Source: an uncultured Clostridia bacterium
Lineage (GTDB): Bacteria > Bacillota > Clostridia > TANB77 > CAG-508
Direction: 5' to 3'
Length of the DNA stretch: 5,055 bases
Assembly: GCA_944388635.1 (NCBI GenBank)
Contig: CALXJN010000044.1
Span: forward strand, 1 to 5,055
Part shown: piece by piece, positions 1-5,055 of the stretch
Layout: each line of letters begins with the position of its first letter
Position numbering within the stretch: position 1 is the stretch's first letter
Translations under genes and position numbers: made by a program
Notes under the pieces: generated by a model
The model's input: only the letters and a program-made list of their open reading frames with translations
What the model was told of the DNA's origin: nothing
Database searches by the model: none

Positions 1-1
1 A

Positions 2-49
2 AAACTAAAAGCATTAGGAGCAAGAATAGAACTAAAAAATATAGAATAA
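2..49 (+). CDS. 3' end of an upstream gene (partial)
   Basis: The frame beginning at base 2 reads KLKALGARIELKNIE and ends at TAA 47-49, immediately before a strong terminator hairpin, which is where a real gene end is expected. The ending loosely resembles the C-terminus of ribosomal protein L7/L12 (a lysine-rich helix, then a Gly-Ala turn and a short ELK strand), but fifteen residues are too few to assign a family. The other forward frame that stays open this far (from base 1, ending 52-54) gives a less protein-like string rich in Lys, Arg and Ser. The function is left unassigned. Confidence 0.5.
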   Translation, partial: KLKALGARIELKNIE

Positions 50-93
50 AATAAGACTGAACTTTAGAAAAAACTTAAAGTTCAGTCTTATTT
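49..93 (+). terminator. Strong intrinsic terminator, possibly bidirectional
   Basis: Bases 49-65 (AAATAAGACTGAACTTT) are perfectly complementary to 77-93 (AAAGTTCAGTCTTATTT), a 17-bp stem extendable by one A-T pair, around a loop of about 10 nt. The stop codon of the upstream gene lies at the foot of the stem. The 3' flank is T-rich (TTATTTATTT), and the complement of the 5' flank is also T-rich, so it could work from both directions. It separates the upstream gene from the Smr gene transcript. Confidence 0.85.
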
Positions 94-94
94 A

Positions 95-123
95 TTTACA
101 AAAAATAAAAAATTTTATATAAT
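95..123 (+). promoter_or_regulatory. Sigma-A-type promoter for the Smr gene
   Basis: TTTACA at 95-100 (one mismatch from TTGACA) is followed after exactly 17 bp by TATAAT at 118-123. The spacer is almost pure A/T. The -35 begins two bases after the preceding terminator ends. Transcription would start near 130, just ahead of the purine-rich GAGAGG at 137-142, giving a short 5' leader. Assignment is by consensus match only. Confidence 0.7.
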
Positions 124-165
124 AAAATATCATTTAGAGAGGATATAGGTATAAATAGAAATAAA

Positions 166-429
166 ATGTATGAGGATATGTTTATAACAGATGAAGAAAG
201 AATAACAGTAGATTTACATGACATGGAAAAAGAGGAAGCAAGATTTTATTTAGAAAGAGCAATAGATACAGCAGAACCAAAAATAAAGGAAATAGTTGTG
301 ATACATGGATATAGACAAGGACAAGTTATATTAAATATGGTAAGAAAAGAATTTAAACATAAAAAAATAGAGAAAAAAGTAATACCTTTTAATAAAGGAA
401 TAACACTAATTTATTTAAAACAAAATTAA
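166..429 (+). CDS. Small Smr-domain protein
   Basis: This 87-residue protein is almost entirely one Smr (small MutS-related) domain. The first motif VDLHDM (about residues 15-20) corresponds to the family's DLHG-M motif, with Asp in place of the usual Gly. The second motif VVIHGYRQGQVILNMVR (about 44-60) corresponds to the IHG-x-G-x-G-x-L-x-x-x-V loop. The C-terminal strand FNKGITLIYL matches the family's usual end. Smr domains are known as nucleic-acid-binding folds, often with endonuclease activity, found at the C-terminus of MutS2 and as stand-alone proteins. Here there is no MutS ATPase part, so a role in mismatch or recombination repair is not implied. The start is uncertain: ATG 166 is the most upstream in-frame ATG, but the best ribosome-binding sequence, GAGAGG at 137-142, lies 23 nt away. 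ATG 178 is the alternative, and the SD-like GAGG at 172-175 is too close to serve it. The substrate is unknown. The gene has its own promoter and is closed by the hairpin before sigG. Confidence 0.8.
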   Translation: MYEDMFITDEERITVDLHDMEKEEARFYLERAIDTAEPKIKEIVVIHGYRQGQVILNMVRKEFKHKKIEKKVIPFNKGITLIYLKQN

Positions 430-442
430 AAAAGTATAATAT

Positions 443-499
443 AATCTCCTTTTGGAAATAATGAAAATAATACATTATAATTCCAAAAGGAGGTTTTTT
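443..499 (+). terminator. Terminator-like hairpin that contains the sigG ribosome binding site
   Basis: Bases 446-457 (CTCCTTTTGGAA) pair perfectly with 481-492 (TTCCAAAAGGAG). The stem can be extended outward by a T-G wobble and two A-T pairs (443-445 with 493-495). The loop is 23 nt. TTTTTT follows at 494-499, as in an intrinsic terminator. The 3' arm is also the Shine-Dalgarno of sigG: AAGGAGG at 487-493, eight bases before the TTG start at 502. The folded form would therefore end Smr transcripts and, in any read-through transcript, hide the sigG ribosome binding site. The fold follows directly from the sequence; the regulatory role is inferred. Confidence 0.75.
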
Positions 500-501
500 A
501 T

Positions 502-1276
502 TTGATAAAAAAGGTTGAAATATGTGGAGTAAACACATCAAAACTACCTGTACTATCAAATGAAGAAAAAAACAAACTATTTGTTAAAATAAAACAAGGA
601 GACGAAAAAGCAAGAGAAGAATTTATAAATGGAAATCTAAGGTTAGTTCTTAGTGTTATACAAAGATTCGGCGGAAGAGGAGAAAGTTCAGACGATTTAT
701 TTCAAGTAGGTTGCATAGGTTTAATAAAAGCAATAGATAATTTTGATACAACATTGAATGTGCAATTTTCAACCTATGCAGTGCCAATGATAATTCGGAG
801 AAGTAAGAAGATATTTAAGAGATAATAATCCAATAAGAGTAAGCAGGTCAGTTAGAGATTTAGCATATAAAGCAATACAAATGAGAGAAAAGTTGACAAA
901 AGAAAATGGAAAAGAACCAAGCATTGAGAAAATTGCAAAAGAGCTTGGAATTGAAAGAGAAGAAATAGCTTTTAGTTTTGATGCAATACAAGATCCAATA
1001 TCACTACAAGAACCTGTGTATAAAGACGGAGCGGAAAATATATTTATAATGGATCAAGTAAGTGATAATAAGAATACTGATGAAAAATGGGCAGAAAATT
1101 TAAGTTTAGCAGAAGCTATGAAAAAATTGACACAAAGAGAAAAAGTGATAATAACTAAAAGATTTTTTGACGGAAGAACGCAAATGGAAGTGGCAGATGA
1201 AATTGGAATTTCACAAGCACAAGTCTCGCGACTAGAAAAAACAGCAATACAGAGAATAAAGAAAAATTATAAATAG
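502..1276 (+). CDS. sigG: RNA polymerase sporulation sigma factor SigG, with an internal +1 frameshift
   Basis: This is the late forespore-specific sigma factor, which directs transcription of spore-core genes after engulfment. The N-terminus VEICGVNTSKLPVLSNEE is the SigG signature and is absent from SigF. It is followed by region 2 (NGNLRLVLSVIQRF, DDLFQVGCIGLIKAIDNFD, FSTYAVPMII), then region 3, then region 4 with a helix-turn-helix (TQMEVADEIGISQAQVSRLE, about residues 226-245). Asn43 aligns with B. subtilis SigG Asn45, reported to make SigG sensitive to the anti-sigma factor Gin/CsfB. The TTG start is fixed by AAGGAGG at 487-493. One extra C at 796 breaks the frame after Ile98. The zero frame stops at 823-825 after 107 aa, inside region 2.4. 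Joining 502-795 with 797-1276 gives 257 aa, close to the roughly 260 aa norm, with no further defect and with the conserved PMIIGEVRRYLRDNNP restored. It may be a recoded gene, a recent pseudogene or a sequence error. The intact second half argues against old decay. Confidence 0.93.
793..799 (+). other. +1 frameshift site in sigG: ATT CGG A, read as ATT (C) GGA
   Basis: Codon 98 ATT (793-795) is followed in the zero frame by CGG AGA AGT and nine codons later by a stop. Skipping C796 gives GGA GAA GTA AGA AGA, that is Gly-Glu-Val-Arg-Arg, which matches the near-invariant VPMIIGE(I/V)RR segment of SigF/SigG-type sigma factors. CGG is an in-frame arginine codon found nowhere else in this window except at the matching site in ymxH. 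I see no Shine-Dalgarno-like sequence directly upstream and no obvious stem-loop directly downstream. The single-base offset is visible directly; programmed recoding is an inference. Confidence 0.85.
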
Positions 1277-1285
1277 TACAACTAA

Positions 1286-1310
1286 CCCCATGCATATAAT
1301 ATGTATGGGG
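1286..1310 (+). repeat. GC-capped hairpin between sigG and ymxH
   Basis: CCCCATGCATA (1286-1296) pairs with TATGTATGGGG (1300-1310) through 11 bp, one of them a G-T wobble, around a 3-nt loop. It lies 10 bases after the sigG stop. No T-run follows on the + strand (CTTAAAAATAAC), so it is a poor intrinsic terminator. It may be an mRNA 3'-end stabiliser or a leader structure for ymxH. The CCCC of the 5' arm could alternatively pair with the G-run of the ymxH ribosome binding site at 1347-1354, but only over about four bases. Confidence 0.6.
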
Positions 1311-1360
1311 CTTAAAAATAACAAATTTTATTTAGATTAATCTATAGAGGGGGGATTTGC

Positions 1361-1595
1361 ATGGGAGGAAAAGGACTCGATTTCAAACATAAAGAAGTAA
1401 TAAATATAACTGATGGAAGAAGGCTACGGATTTGTGCAAGATGTAACAGCAGATTTAGAATCAGGAATAATAACATCAATCATCGTACCGGGTAATAATA
1501 GCAGGCTAAGTATATTTTCAAACAATAATGATATTGTAATTCCATGGAAAAATATAAAATGTATAGGAGATGACATAATTTTAGTAGAAATATAA
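1361..1595 (+). CDS. YlmC/YmxH-family sporulation protein (PRC-barrel), with an internal +1 frameshift
   Basis: The ATG at 1361 is preceded by a strong ribosome binding site, GAGGGGGG at 1347-1354, with a 6-nt gap. The zero frame gives MGGKGLDFKHKEVINITDG then RRL (22 aa). An extra C at 1427 then breaks the frame, and the zero frame stops at 1493-1495. Skipping that base joins 1361-1426 with 1428-1595 and gives a 77-aa protein with the familiar order of this family: KEVINI..GRRLGFVQDV, an acidic DLESG turn, IIVPG, IVIPW and IKCIGDDIILVEI. That is one small PRC-barrel beta domain, at the usual family length. In many Clostridia this family sits close to the sigE/sigG genes, as here. Its molecular function is not established. 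ATG 1413 could open the second half on its own, but it has no ribosome binding site and lacks the conserved first strand, so I treat the two pieces as one gene. The alternatives are pseudogene or sequence error. Confidence 0.85.
1424..1430 (+). other. +1 frameshift site in ymxH: CTA CGG A, read as CTA (C) GGA
   Basis: Codon 22 CTA (1424-1426) is followed in the zero frame by CGG ATT TGT and a stop after 22 further codons. Skipping C1427 gives GGA TTT GTG, Gly-Phe-Val, restoring the conserved GRRLG-x-V segment. The arrangement is the same as in sigG: a codon for a hydrophobic residue, then CGGA, with Gly as the expected residue. GGAAGAAGG (1415-1423), which is Shine-Dalgarno-like, lies directly upstream. 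In bacterial prfB such an element stimulates +1 shifting, but here it also encodes the conserved Gly-Arg-Arg and may be coincidental. Confidence 0.85.
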
Positions 1596-1610
1596 ATTTT
1601 ATTCACAATA

Positions 1611-1640
1611 TAGACACAAACGTAAATTATAATATATAAT
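1611..1640 (+). promoter_or_regulatory. Candidate promoter for the two-component operon
   Basis: TAGACA at 1611-1616 and TATAAT at 1635-1640 are separated by 18 bp, in the gap after ymxH. The surrounding sequence is nearly all A/T and contains overlapping TATAAT copies at 1628-1633 and 1640-1645, so the exact -10 is uncertain. No clear terminator separates ymxH from this region, so some read-through from the sporulation block is also possible. Confidence 0.4.
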
Positions 1641-1665
1641 ATAATTATATATTTCGAAGCTAAAA

Positions 1666-1717
1666 GGTTGAAAAATAATTGCATTTTCCTAGATAAAATC
1701 ACAATTTTTTTCCAACC
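1666..1717 (+). repeat. Long imperfect hairpin in the leader of the response regulator gene
   Basis: GGTTG (1666-1670) pairs with CAACC (1713-1717), and the inner A-rich stretch 1672-1681 pairs with 1702-1711, apart from single mismatches at 1671/1712 and 1676/1707. This gives about 14 pairs around a 20-nt loop. No T-tract follows, so it is not a standard terminator. It would lie in the 5' leader of the operon, 30 bases before the response regulator start. Any function is unknown. Confidence 0.4.
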
Positions 1718-1747
1718 CGATTTATGCATTGAGAAAGGATGAGTTTA

Positions 1748-2422
1748 ATGAATGCCACAATACTTGTTGTAGATGATGAACAAAGAATAAGAAAACTTTT
1801 AAAGGATTTCTTAGTAAAAAAGGATTATGAAGTAATAGAAGCAAAAGATGGAGAAGAAGCACTAGAAATATTTGAAGAAAAGCAAGAAACAATAGACTTA
1901 ATCCTATTAGATGTAATGATGCCAAAACTTGACGGGTGGTCTGTATTAAGACAGATAAGGCAGAATTCAAAAGTTCCAATAATAATGCTTACAGCAAGAG
2001 GAGAAGAACAAGACGAATTATTTGGCTTTGAATTAGGAGTAGATGAATATATTGCAAAACCATTTAGTCCTAAAATATTAGTTGCGAGAGTAGAAGCGAT
2101 TTTAAAAAGGACAAGTCAAAATCAAAATAAAGTTTCAGATTATGGCGGAATTGAAATAGATGAAGACGGAAGAAGTGTAAAAGTTGACGGAAAAGTAGTG
2201 GAGATGAGCCTAAGAGAATATGAACTTTTAAAGTATATGGTAGATAATATAGGAATTGCACTTTCTAGGGATAAAATATTAAATAATGTATGGAATTATG
2301 ATTATTATGGAGACTCTAGAACAATTGATAGCCATGTAAAAAAGATTAGACACAAATTAGGCAAAAAGGGAAAATATATAAAAACAATGAGAGGAATAGG
2401 ATATAAATTTGAAATCAAATAG
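1748..2422 (+). CDS. OmpR/PhoB-family response regulator
   Basis: This 224-aa cytoplasmic DNA-binding regulator would be phosphorylated by the kinase encoded next to it. The receiver domain (about residues 3-120) has the acidic pair Asp9-Asp10, the phosphoacceptor Asp55 in LILLDVMMP, the switch residue Thr82 in IIMLTAR and Lys104 in YIAKPF. The C-terminal winged helix (about 128-224) includes MSLREYELLKYMV, the SRTIDSHVKKIRHKLG recognition helix region and the closing MRGIGYKFE typical of the family. I chose ATG 1748 because AAAGGA at 1734-1739 is then correctly spaced and the protein begins MNATILVVDDE. ATG 1739 is in frame but abuts the ribosome binding site. The gene overlaps the kinase gene by 14 bases, indicating co-transcription and coupled translation. 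Target genes cannot be deduced; autoregulation of this operon is common for the family. Confidence 0.93.
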   Translation: MNATILVVDDEQRIRKLLKDFLVKKDYEVIEAKDGEEALEIFEEKQETIDLILLDVMMPKLDGWSVLRQIRQNSKVPIIMLTARGEEQDELFGFELGVDEYIAKPFSPKILVARVEAILKRTSQNQNKVSDYGGIEIDEDGRSVKVDGKVVEMSLREYELLKYMVDNIGIALSRDKILNNVWNYDYYGDSRTIDSHVKKIRHKLGKKGKYIKTMRGIGYKFEIK

Positions 2423-3923
2423 AAAAGATGAAAAAAATAGAATTAAAAATAGATTTGATACTATAAGAACCAAATTATTTATCACGCTATGTATAACAAT
2501 TGCTATAATAATATTATTTCTAATCTTGGTAAATAGCATAGTATTAGAAAGTTATTATATGTATTCAAAACAAGTAGAACTTATGTCAGCATATAGATTA
2601 ATAAATTCATATTATAATGGAACAAGTAGTAGTAAAGATATAGAAATTGAACTAGAGAAGCTTGCACTTAGTAATAACTTTGATATATTAATAAAAACAG
2701 ACAATAGTATATATGCAACAAGCAGAGATTTTATTTCATCTTTGACAGACGAGTTTGACGGAAGAGATATAAATGATAATTTGTTATATAGTAATGATAA
2801 TGTTAAAATAAAAAGAACTTATGACAGTAAAACAGAATTATCATTTGTCTTACTTTCAGCAAAATTAGACAATGGATATCAATTATACATAAGAGTTGCA
2901 ATAATATCTATACAAGAGAGTGTAGATATTTCAAATAGATTTTTAATGTTAATAGGATTTTTTACAATTGCAATAAGTGGAATTTTAGTGTCAATGATAT
3001 CAAAAAAATTCACATCACCAATAGAAAAATTAAATGAAATTACAAAAAGAATATCAGAACTAGACTTTAGCCACAAATATGAGGTAAATGATTCAGATGA
3101 CGAATTAAATAATCTTGGCAAAAATATAAATACAATGTCAGAAACATTGGAAAAAACGATAACTCAATTAAGAATGTCAAATATAGAGCTTGAAAAAGAT
3201 ATAGAAGAAAAATCAAAAACAGATGAAATGAGGAAACAATTTATATCTGATGTATCACATGAATTAAAAACACCAATTGCGTTAATACAAGGATATGCAG
3301 AAGGCTTGGTTGAAAACGTAACAGAAGATGAAGAAAGCAGAAAGTTTTATGCAGAAGTAATTCTTGATGAATCAAACAAAATGGATATATTAGTTAAAAA
3401 ATTACTTGAACTTATGAAGCTAGAATATGGTAAAATGACATTTAATTTAACCAGATTTAATATAAGTGAATTAATAGGAGAATTAATTAGAAAAAATAAA
3501 AAGTTATTAGAAGAAAAGAATATAACAATTCATTTTGATAATGAACCTTATTATATAATTGCAGATGAATTTTATATTGAACAAGTTGTAAATAACTATT
3601 TTACAAATGCACTTAAAAATGTAGCAGAAGTAGAAGGGAAAAAAGAGATAATTATAAGTTATCAAAAAGAAGACGCAAAGCTTAGAGTTAAGGTGTTTAA
3701 TACTGGAGAAAACATAGAAGAGGAGAACTTAAATAGAATTTGGAACAGATTTTATAAGGTGGATACATCAAGAAACAGAGAAAGTGGAGGAACAGGAATA
3801 GGATTATCACTAGTTAGAGCAATAATGCAGAATACACATAATAAATATGGTGTAGAAAATAAAGAAAATGGTGTAGAATTCTATTTTGAGGTAGATTTAG
3901 AGAAAAAAGGGGAGAAAAAATGA
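2409..3923 (+). CDS. Membrane sensor histidine kinase, partner of the upstream regulator
   Basis: This 504-aa sensor kinase has a classical layout: basic N-terminus, membrane helix 1 (about 24-45), an extracytoplasmic sensor region (about 46-176) with no recognisable ligand signature, membrane helix 2 (178-197), a HAMP linker (about 198-250), a coiled-coil stretch, the dimerisation/phosphoacceptor domain with His284 in SDVSHELKTP, and the ATPase domain with N box NNYFTNALKN (395-404), G1 box FNTGENI (430-436) and G2 box GGTGIGLSL (460-468). The G1 box has Asn where many kinases have Asp; from memory this variant is usual in this clostridial VanS-like subgroup. The TTG start at 2409 has AGGA seven bases upstream, inside the regulator gene. 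ATG 2428 is out of frame by one base. A 7-A run follows it, and one more A there would give MKKNRIKNRFD, an ordinary kinase start, so the exact N-terminus is uncertain. The signal sensed is unknown. Confidence 0.92.
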   Translation: MKSNRKDEKNRIKNRFDTIRTKLFITLCITIAIIILFLILVNSIVLESYYMYSKQVELMSAYRLINSYYNGTSSSKDIEIELEKLALSNNFDILIKTDNSIYATSRDFISSLTDEFDGRDINDNLLYSNDNVKIKRTYDSKTELSFVLLSAKLDNGYQLYIRVAIISIQESVDISNRFLMLIGFFTIAISGILVSMISKKFTSPIEKLNEITKRISELDFSHKYEVNDSDDELNNLGKNINTMSETLEKTITQLRMSNIELEKDIEEKSKTDEMRKQFISDVSHELKTPIALIQGYAEGLVENVTEDEESRKFYAEVILDESNKMDILVKKLLELMKLEYGKMTFNLTRFNISELIGELIRKNKKLLEEKNITIHFDNEPYYIIADEFYIEQVVNNYFTNALKNVAEVEGKKEIIISYQKEDAKLRVKVFNTGENIEEENLNRIWNRFYKVDTSRNRESGGTGIGLSLVRAIMQNTHNKYGVENKENGVEFYFEVDLEKKGEKK

Positions 3924-5020
3924 GAGGCAAATCATCGAATGGCGCAATAATATTTATTTTATTTATAATAGTTGTCTTAGGAGGACTTTATGCATATAAA
4001 GTGTCAGGAGGAAGTATATTACCAACAAAGGAAAATGAGAGTGTTCAAGAAATTGTTGTAAATGATATAAATACAGATATAGAAAATGATGTACCAAATA
4101 TTGTAGAAGGAGAACAAGAAGAGGAAGAAGTTCAAACAGTAGTAATTCCTACAACTGAAAGTAACAACAGTGCACAAAGTACAGAAAAAATAAGCACATA
4201 TCAATATAATAATAAATACTACTACAGTCAACTAGATAATTATTCAAAAATGATTTATGATGCAATAGTAAATAATCTAGGAAATTTAAAATATGGAAGT
4301 TATGTAATAAACATTAATGGAGATTTTTCAGAATTGTTAGACCAAAGTAATGGACAGTCTAAATTAAAAAATTATTATGATGATGCTGTAAACGCAATTA
4401 ACTTAGATGTACCTAATTTATTTTATATAGATTTTTCTAAAATGTATCTAAACATAGAAACAACAACAACTTTATTCGGAACAACATATAATCTATACAT
4501 AGACACAGGTGGAAATAATGCATATTTTTCAAGCGGTTTTACATCACAAAGTCAAGTAGAAAAAGCGATAAATAGCATAGAAGCTGCTAAAGACAGTGTA
4601 TGCAGAATGGCAAATGGAGATGACTATAATAAGATAAGAACTACACATGATTGGTTAATAGAAAACATAAGTTATGATGATTCTAGCTATAACAAAGGAA
4701 ATGTATATGGAACTTTTATGGAGAAAAAAGTCGTTTGTGAAGGATATGCAAGAGCATATAAATATATGTTAGATAATTTAGGAGTAACAAATATCTTAGT
4801 TACAGGAACTGCAACTAATTCAAGCAATGAAACAGAAGAACATATGTGGAATTATGTGAAGCTAAATGGGCAATGGTATGCAGTAGATCCGACTTGGGAT
4901 GATCCAATTGTTTATGGAGGAGGAACAATCAGTACAGGAACTAAGCATCAATATTTTTTAATAGGAAGCAAAGAGTTATACAAATCACATGTAGAAAGTA
5001 AAACAATATCATCAAGTTGA
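3920..5020 (+). CDS. Membrane-anchored transglutaminase-like protein
   Basis: The ATG overlaps the kinase stop (ATGA at 3920-3923), with AAAGGGGAG (3906-3914) as ribosome binding site, so translation is probably coupled to the kinase. The 366-aa product has a membrane helix (about 8-27) with a short basic N-terminus, consistent with an uncleaved anchor facing outward. A low-complexity acidic and Ser/Thr/Asn-rich linker (about 35-90) comes next, then a poorly conserved middle part, then a transglutaminase-like papain-fold domain (about 225-345). The catalytic triad is visible: Cys273 in VVCEGYARAY, His308 in EEHMWNYVKL and Asp323 in YAVDPTWDDP. Bacterial members are variously proteases, peptide cross-linkers or wall-associated proteins, so the reaction is unknown. 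Its place in the operon suggests an output, or accessory factor, of the two-component system at the cell surface. The frame stops at TGA 5018-5020, yet the same frame stays open and family-like beyond it, so the C-terminus may be truncated. Confidence 0.85.
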   Translation: MRGKSSNGAIIFILFIIVVLGGLYAYKVSGGSILPTKENESVQEIVVNDINTDIENDVPNIVEGEQEEEEVQTVVIPTTESNNSAQSTEKISTYQYNNKYYYSQLDNYSKMIYDAIVNNLGNLKYGSYVININGDFSELLDQSNGQSKLKNYYDDAVNAINLDVPNLFYIDFSKMYLNIETTTTLFGTTYNLYIDTGGNNAYFSSGFTSQSQVEKAINSIEAAKDSVCRMANGDDYNKIRTTHDWLIENISYDDSSYNKGNVYGTFMEKKVVCEGYARAYKYMLDNLGVTNILVTGTATNSSNETEEHMWNYVKLNGQWYAVDPTWDDPIVYGGGTISTGTKHQYFLIGSKELYKSHVESKTISSS

Positions 5021-5055
5021 AAGACATTTATACTTACAACCATAAGTGAAGATAA

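Noticed and set aside
881..1276. A separate 131-aa gene starting at ATG 881
   Set aside because: It encodes SigG regions 3-4 in mid-domain, has no ribosome binding site, and conserved SigG sequence continues upstream in the same frame to base 797. It is the second part of sigG.
502..1276. The sigma factor as SigF or SigB rather than SigG
   Set aside because: The N-terminal VEICGVNTSKLPVL segment and the NGN before LRLVL are SigG features.
1413..1595. A separate 60-aa gene starting at ATG 1413
   Set aside because: There is no ribosome binding site and the first conserved strand is missing. A strong site and the missing N-terminus are found in the other frame from 1361, so it is the second part of the ymxH-like gene.
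1631..1653. A/T-only palindrome AATATATAA / TTATATATT as an operator or origin element
   Set aside because: It is a 9-bp stem of pure A/T in an extremely AT-rich gap that also contains -10-like boxes, and is likely to arise by chance.
1424..1729. Minus-strand open frames here and at 1722-1979, 2070-2261, 2357-2539, 2879-3121 and 4019-4231
   Set aside because: Most lie opposite well-supported genes, the first also runs into the AT-rich gap, they give low-complexity Leu/Ile/Phe-rich strings, and none looks like a known protein. They are shadows of AT-rich sequence.
5018..5020. TGA recoded as glycine or tryptophan throughout this organism
   Set aside because: TGA also ends the kinase gene in a coupled ATGA overlap, and tryptophan is encoded by TGG elsewhere in the window.
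1..5055. CRISPR array, tRNA, rRNA, insertion sequence or attachment site
   Set aside because: I see no regularly spaced direct repeats, no cloverleaf-like segment, no transposase or integrase motif and no flanking target duplications.

Overview
The base composition is very AT-rich, arginine is written almost only as AGA/AGG, and the window holds sigG (the late forespore sigma factor) and a YlmC/YmxH-family sporulation gene. This points to a low-GC, endospore-forming member of the Firmicutes, most likely class Clostridia. The genus cannot be read from the sequence. All genes lie on the + strand.

Layout: (a) 1-49 is the 3' tail of an upstream gene, closed by a strong 17-bp hairpin terminator (49-93). 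(b) A consensus-like promoter (95-123) drives a small Smr-domain gene (166-429). (c) A hairpin with a following T6 tract (443-499) sits between the Smr gene and sigG, and its 3' arm contains the sigG Shine-Dalgarno, so it can act both as terminator and as lid on the ribosome binding site. (d) sigG (502-1276) and a ymxH-like PRC-barrel gene (1361-1595) form the sporulation block. (e) After a 152-bp AT-rich gap come a tightly packed OmpR/PhoB-type response regulator (1748-2422), its membrane histidine kinase (2409-3923) and a membrane-anchored transglutaminase-like protein (3920-5020). These three overlap at their stops and starts, so they read as one operon. The kinase would sense something outside the cell, and the anchored transglutaminase-like protein acts at the cell surface.

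The outstanding observation is that sigG and the ymxH-like gene are each interrupted by one extra base, and both interruptions have the same form. An extra C precedes a conserved glycine codon GGA, giving ATT-C-GGA in sigG (base 796) and CTA-C-GGA in ymxH (base 1427). In the zero frame this creates a CGG codon at each site. These are the only two in-frame CGG codons I find in the window. Skipping one base at each restores a full-length protein that fits its family (257 and 77 aa). This resembles the Ty1 retrotransposon +1 shift (CUU AGG C, read Leu-Gly at a starved Arg codon). It suggests that CGG, possibly unassigned or nearly unreadable here, or the quadruplet CGGA, works as a +1 recoding signal in sporulation genes. 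Sequencing error or two independent gene inactivations are the competing explanations and cannot be excluded from this window alone.
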